Below, piece after piece: positions 60,634-64,000 of a stretch of DNA of 64,000 nucleotides; within the stretch, counting starts at the first letter, position 1; every line of letters starts with the position of its first letter. The notes beneath the pieces were generated by a model. It worked only from the letters and a program-made list of their open reading frames with translations. It made no database searches and was not told the origin of the DNA. The DNA is taken from the NCBI RefSeq assembly GCF_021699195.1, contig NZ_SSXE01000017.1, forward strand, positions 140,792 through 204,791, in the 5' to 3' direction. This DNA is from Nonomuraea sp. MG754425. Its GTDB lineage: Bacteria > Actinomycetota > Actinomycetes > Streptosporangiales > Streptosporangiaceae. Both the position numbers and the translations under genes were made by a program.

Positions 60634-61126
60634 CCGGAGCTGAGCGGCCGAGATATCGGCGCAGGGCTTCTCGCCCGCCCGGAACGAAGGGCCCTCGATC
60701 GACCACCTTCCGCAGTTCGAGCTCCGTGAGCCAGGCATACCACGCGATCTCGGACGGATCTGCAGCCAATGGCTCGGCGATCAAAGCCTCGTGCACCCCG
60801 AACCAGACAGGGCTGATCCCCTCCTGGCACAGGAACGTGAACAGAAAGCGGACCGGGACGCCGGCGCCCAACTCCTCAACGAGTTCGCGGGCCGCCGCGT
60901 CCTCATACGATTCGCCTACGCCCACGGCGCCGCCGACCAGCACGTCGTAGTGGCCGGGAAAGCGCACATGCCCCTCGGCTCGGCGCAGCACGAGGATCCG
61001 CCCCGTCGGATCGCGGCAGATCGTCGTCGCGATCCGATGCATCCACCGCCGACGCACCGCCTCCGCGCGCTCCACGACTTCCAGCACGCGGTCCTGTTCA
61101 TCCACCCGCTCGATCAGCTCACCCAC
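60620..61126 (-). CDS. NUDIX hydrolase
   Basis: 168 aa, start taken at GTG 61126 because family members begin near GELIERVDEQDRVLEVV; an ATG at 61177 is in frame. NUDIX box: GGAVGVGESYEDAAARELVEELGA, complete with the REUxEE core. Similar to the YfcD/isopentenyl-isomerase-like branch with N-terminal ERVDEQDRVL. It hydrolyses an unknown nucleoside-diphosphate-linked compound. Its end overlaps the convergent EEP-fold gene by 14 bases. Confidence 0.9.
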   Translation of the reverse strand: MGELIERVDEQDRVLEVVERAEAVRRRWMHRIATTICRDPTGRILVLRRAEGHVRFPGHYDVLVGGAVGVGESYEDAAARELVEELGAGVPVRFLFTFLCQEGISPVWFGVHEALIAEPLAADPSEIAWYAWLTELELRKVVDRGPFVPGGREALRRYLGRSAPATAR

Positions 61127-61241
61127 GCAGCACACGGTCGCAGACGCCACTGACAACCTGGTTCCGACGGCTGGCACCTTTCCGGGCGCTCGCCTGGTTG
61201 GCCGCGATCATCGTCCAGCCTGGGGCGCTACAGTGGCGGGA

Positions 61242-61979
61242 ATGCCGACGAGCCAGGAACGCCCCCCGACGGTCATCGTGGTGATCCCGACCTACAACGA
61301 GGCCGGCAACCTGCCGGTGATCGCCGAGCAGCTCCTGGCGTTGCCGCTCGACGGGCTGCGGCTGCTCGTGGTGGACGACAACTCCCCCGACGGCACCGGC
61401 AAGATCGCCGACGGGCTGGCGGCCGGCCATCCCGGCAGGGTCGAGGTCGTGCACCGGCCGGGGCGCCAGGGCCTCGGCCGCGCCTACGTCGACGGGCTGA
61501 GCACCGCGCTGGCCCACGGCGCCGACTACGTGGTCCAGATGGACGCCGACCTGTCCCACCCGGTCGACGCCGTACCCCGGCTGCTCGGCACGGCCGAGGC
61601 CACCGGGGCGGCGTGCGTGATCGGCAGCCGTTACGTCCCCGGCGGGACGCTCGCGGCCGAATGGAGCCGGCACCGGCGGGCGCTGTCGGCGTGGGCGGGC
61701 CTCTACGTACGGACGATCCTGCGGATGCGGCTGCGCGACGTCACGGCCGGCTTCAAGATCTGGCGCGCCGCCCGCCTGGCCGAGCTCGACCTGGCCGGCG
61801 TCTCCTCCGGCGGCTACAGCTTCCAGGTCGAGATGCACTACCGGGCGACCAAAGCCGGGATGACGATCGTGGAGATCCCCATCCACTTCTCCGACCGCCA
61901 CGCCGGAGCCTCCAAGATGGGCCTGCGGGTGCAACTCGAATCCGCCCTGATGCCCTGGCGCCTCCTGTTCAAACGCTGA
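61242..61979 (+). CDS. Polyprenol-phosphate mannose synthase (GT2, DPM1/Ppm1-like)
   Basis: 245 aa from ATG 61242; a GTG at 61233 is in frame. GT2 fold: VVIPTYNEAGNLPVIAEQLL, LLVVDDNSPDGTG, QMDADLSHPVDAVPRLL (DxD) and GSRYVPGG, then DVTAGFKIWRA and MTIVEIPIHFSDRHAGASKM, as in mycobacterial Ppm1 catalytic domains. There is no acyltransferase (Lnt) domain fused. It transfers mannose from GDP-mannose to polyprenyl phosphate at the membrane for lipoglycan or protein O-mannosylation. Confidence 0.92.
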   Translation: MPTSQERPPTVIVVIPTYNEAGNLPVIAEQLLALPLDGLRLLVVDDNSPDGTGKIADGLAAGHPGRVEVVHRPGRQGLGRAYVDGLSTALAHGADYVVQMDADLSHPVDAVPRLLGTAEATGAACVIGSRYVPGGTLAAEWSRHRRALSAWAGLYVRTILRMRLRDVTAGFKIWRAARLAELDLAGVSSGGYSFQVEMHYRATKAGMTIVEIPIHFSDRHAGASKMGLRVQLESALMPWRLLFKR

Positions 61980-62164
61980 TTCCCGCACCTCCACCGGCAA
62001 CGTCCGTACGTGTCCCCTGCCTCCTGGCATCCGGCGTTCCGCCGCGCCGGGCGTCAGGCTGTAAGTTCATTGACGCACGGATCCACCGGCGCTCGCCCGG
62101 ATGGAGGTCGACGGCATCGGCGTTGTGGACGGGGCTGCTCTCCGCGTCACGAATGCATCAAGGG
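61980..62164. other. Convergent intergenic spacer
   Basis: About 185 bp between the mannosyltransferase stop and the stop of the convergent membrane-protein gene. No open frame of note and no convincing hairpin. Confidence 0.3.
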
Positions 62165-63331
62165 TCAAATTCCGGGATTTCTGAATTGCTGGATTGCCAG
62201 GCGAATACGTTTCAAGATCCCGATCTGCCGTCGTGCGATTCGTCGCTGCCGTTCCTTGGCGGCCTGTTCGATCGCCCGTATGTCCAGCAGTCGTTCCACG
62301 CGAGCGGAAACGAGTTCGGCGATCTCGGTGGCGCCGGCCGTCCGCTCGGTGCGGTGTTTCGTGCGTACCTCCCAGGCTGCCTCGCCGGCCCAGGTGAGCA
62401 GAGACAGCGCCGCACCGGTGAGGAGGCCGGCCCAGTAGAGGGAACGCTCGGCCGCCTTCTGAGCGGGCATGGAGGTGAAGGTGCCGAACTGAGAGGATAC
62501 GGCGCTCGTGCCGGTCGAATCGTAGGCGGATTCCGGTGTCAGGTTGATCGGCTTCGCTGCCGCCCGCCAGTAGAGGCCCGGGCCCTTATAGTCCGCCGAG
62601 GTCACCTCGGGCTTGATGTTGGTGACGTCCTCGTCCGTGAGATGAACGTTCCAACTGGCTGAGATCGCGGCCACAGCGTCACGCTGCCCCACCACGCTGA
62701 AACCGGGTAGATGCACGCTGAGGGCCGGCCCGTTCCGGGCGAACAGCGGAGTACGCAGCGTGCCGGTGATCCAGAACCAGCGGTCTGTTCCGCACGTCTC
62801 GCCGGCCAAGAGGGTGGTGAAGGAGGTGGCTCCAGGCTTTTCGACGCTTGGACTCTCCGTCTCCGTCACCTTGGCCGTCCCGCCCGACAAAGTAATTGTC
62901 TGGGTACGAAGGTCGTGCAGGTAGATGGTCGTCGGCGTGCATGGGGAAGTGCTTCCCGGCTGGGCCGGGACTTCCGCCTGGAACTCCATGCGGAAATAGG
63001 AGGGGTTTTCTTCGGTCATGTAGAAGGTGATTGCGATGTTCTTGGGGACGCTGCCCAGGTTGAGGTGAACCCCTCCTGAGTCGGGAACGCTGGGGAATGT
63101 GGTGATCGCGTTCTCGTACTCCCGCGTCCCGAACAGCATCATGATCAACGCGAGCAAGGACAGGGACACCGGTAACCGCCATGGCCCGGTGAACAACCGG
63201 GCCACCTTGTTCCTCAGCTCGTTGGGCTGCGGGTCCTCGGCGTCCGGCCCGTCATCGGGCGGTCCCGAGCGATCAGAGACGGTGTGAGGCACATCAATAC
63301 CATCCCCCCAGAAGTCGTGATCTGTTCTCAT
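62165..63331 (-). CDS. Two-helix membrane protein with large extracytoplasmic domain
   Basis: 388 aa; the exact start is uncertain, with alternatives inside the first 15 codons. An acidic cytoplasmic N-terminus is followed by helix 1 at about residues 52-68 (RLPVSLSLLALIMMLFG). A beta-rich outside domain of about 230 residues with two cysteines (SPCTPTT, GETCGTDRW) comes next, then helix 2 at about 303-320 (LYWAGLLTGAALSLLTWAG). A basic helical tail (EQAAKERQRRIARRQIGILKRIRLAIQQF) ends the protein. No known domain. It could be a surface sensor or assembly factor. Confidence 0.75.
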   Translation of the reverse strand: MRTDHDFWGDGIDVPHTVSDRSGPPDDGPDAEDPQPNELRNKVARLFTGPWRLPVSLSLLALIMMLFGTREYENAITTFPSVPDSGGVHLNLGSVPKNIAITFYMTEENPSYFRMEFQAEVPAQPGSTSPCTPTTIYLHDLRTQTITLSGGTAKVTETESPSVEKPGATSFTTLLAGETCGTDRWFWITGTLRTPLFARNGPALSVHLPGFSVVGQRDAVAAISASWNVHLTDEDVTNIKPEVTSADYKGPGLYWRAAAKPINLTPESAYDSTGTSAVSSQFGTFTSMPAQKAAERSLYWAGLLTGAALSLLTWAGEAAWEVRTKHRTERTAGATEIAELVSARVERLLDIRAIEQAAKERQRRIARRQIGILKRIRLAIQQFRNPGI

Positions 63332-63628
63332 CGAGTGATGTCTCTCAGGGAGAATGCGCCGCTGCTGCTCAGCTCGCTGTGTCGGCGCCTCCGGTCAACG
63401 ATGCGTACGCCGGCATCACCGCTGGTCATGGGCCGGGCTCTCACCTCACAGCGAGAGGGGGCACCGCTCCCTGTTCTTGATCGACTGGCTTGGACAACCG
63501 ACGATCATCGGCTTGGTATGACGCGGACGGAGTCGGCGCGAGTGACAGGCCGGCCTGCTCCTGAACCAGAGCGCTGGTCCAGCGCCCTCAACTCAAGAAC
63601 TGTTGCTTACCCACAAGGAGGCTCCCCC

Positions 63629-63958
63629 ATGGCCAATGCCCGCCTGCTCCGATACCGCACCACCACCAGTCCAGCCCCGCTCCAAGCCGGCAGCCCCGAC
63701 AAACCCGCCGCCAACACCATCAACATCAACGTCTCCAGCCCCGTCGGCCAAAATATCTACTGCACCAAAATTGACATCGCCCTTCCGGTCAGCGAACCGG
63801 AAGACGGCGGCGCCTACTTCACCGAAAACCCCCAAGTATCGACCGACAACGAAAAATGGAGCACTGCCTCTGTCCAGATCAAATCTGGACAGGAACTCGG
63901 ACTGGAGTTGCCCCGGTTCGATAGACACATCAGGGCTTGCGACTACGCGGCAGCATAG
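63629..63958 (+). CDS. Small hypothetical protein, possibly truncated
   Basis: 109 codons from ATG 63629 behind a strong AAGGAGG. The product begins ANARLLRYRTTTSPAPLQAG and contains NTININVSSPVGQNIYCTKIDIALPVSEPEDGGAYFTENP, a beta-rich pattern. The last residues (FDRHIRACDYAAA) fit poorly and coincide with a possible insertion boundary near 63930. It may be the start of a longer protein cut off by an insertion sequence. Family not recognised. The 297 bp upstream show no gene. Confidence 0.55.
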   Translation: MANARLLRYRTTTSPAPLQAGSPDKPAANTININVSSPVGQNIYCTKIDIALPVSEPEDGGAYFTENPQVSTDNEKWSTASVQIKSGQELGLELPRFDRHIRACDYAAA

Positions 63959-64000
63959 TCGAGGTCTTGGGCGTTCTTGAGCGTGTGTCGACGTTCGTAT
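63943..64000 (-). pseudogene. Possible 3' end of a transposase gene at the window edge (partial)
   Basis: The - strand reads YERRHTLKNAQDLDYAAA and then TAG at 63945-63943. The short basic ending in DYAAA recalls transposase C-termini of IS3-type elements. Only 18 codons are visible, so this is a guess. Confidence 0.25.

Noticed and set aside
1..64000. tRNA, rRNA, CRISPR array, replication origin or attachment site
   Set aside because: I looked for cloverleaf-like segments, regular direct repeats and DnaA-box clusters and saw none; the recombinase remnants have no matching flanking direct repeats that I could find by eye.

Overview
The window is high-GC DNA with frequent GTG starts, ATGA/TGATG start-stop overlaps and many ECF sigma factors, MarR, TetR, IclR, LacI and MerR regulators. 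This fits a large-genome filamentous actinomycete. Streptosporangiales is my best guess, but that is inference. There is no rRNA, tRNA or CRISPR array that I can see. Most of the window looks like chromosomal accessory DNA: short metabolic operons, each with its own regulator, separated by decayed mobile elements and gene remnants.

Layout. 1-1.5 kb: an AhpD-like protein that has lost its cysteines, divergent from an ECF41-type sigma factor. 1.7-4.2 kb: remnants of a serine and a tyrosine recombinase butted against each other, then a zinc-finger/coiled-coil protein with a small upstream gene and an AT-rich palindrome. 4.5-6.8 kb: hydrolase, GbsR-type regulator and O-methyltransferase operon. 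7-8.9 kb: Tn3 transposase and multicopper oxidase remnants plus a SnoaL-like protein. 8.9-14.7 kb: FAD monooxygenase, second ECF41 sigma factor, NDH-2-like oxidoreductase, and an SDR/MerR pair with two matching MerR-type boxes. 15.3-16.9 kb: extradiol dioxygenase divergent from a MarR regulator.

16.9-28.1 kb is the largest coherent unit. An aldehyde dehydrogenase and an IclR regulator are divergent, followed by a branched-chain-amino-acid-type ABC transporter (binding protein, two ATPases, two permeases), an amidase, a zinc alcohol dehydrogenase and a second aldehyde dehydrogenase. The genes are nearly all overlapping, and the set looks like an uptake-and-oxidation pathway for an amide, alcohol or aldehyde substrate, probably aromatic.

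28-35.4 kb is a mosaic of small enzymes, TetR regulators with visible dyads, a decayed phosphotransferase and an ECF sigma gene reduced to its two ends. 35.4-40.3 kb holds an efflux pump with a shortened N-terminus and a tightly coupled methyltransferase plus ABBA aromatic prenyltransferase pair, then DUF402, VOC and YdeI-like genes. 40.4-49 kb: integrase remnant, ABC exporter beside a decayed TetR gene, Tat-exported beta-helix protein, phosphotransferase and small secreted proteins. 49.3-50.6 kb: SigE-type sigma factor with a membrane partner. 50.6-59.7 kb: a LacI-controlled glycan-use locus (GH127, sugar ABC importer, GH2 beta-mannosidase). 59.8-64 kb: phosphodiesterase-fold protein, NUDIX hydrolase, polyprenol-phosphate mannose synthase, a two-helix membrane protein and a small gene at the right edge.
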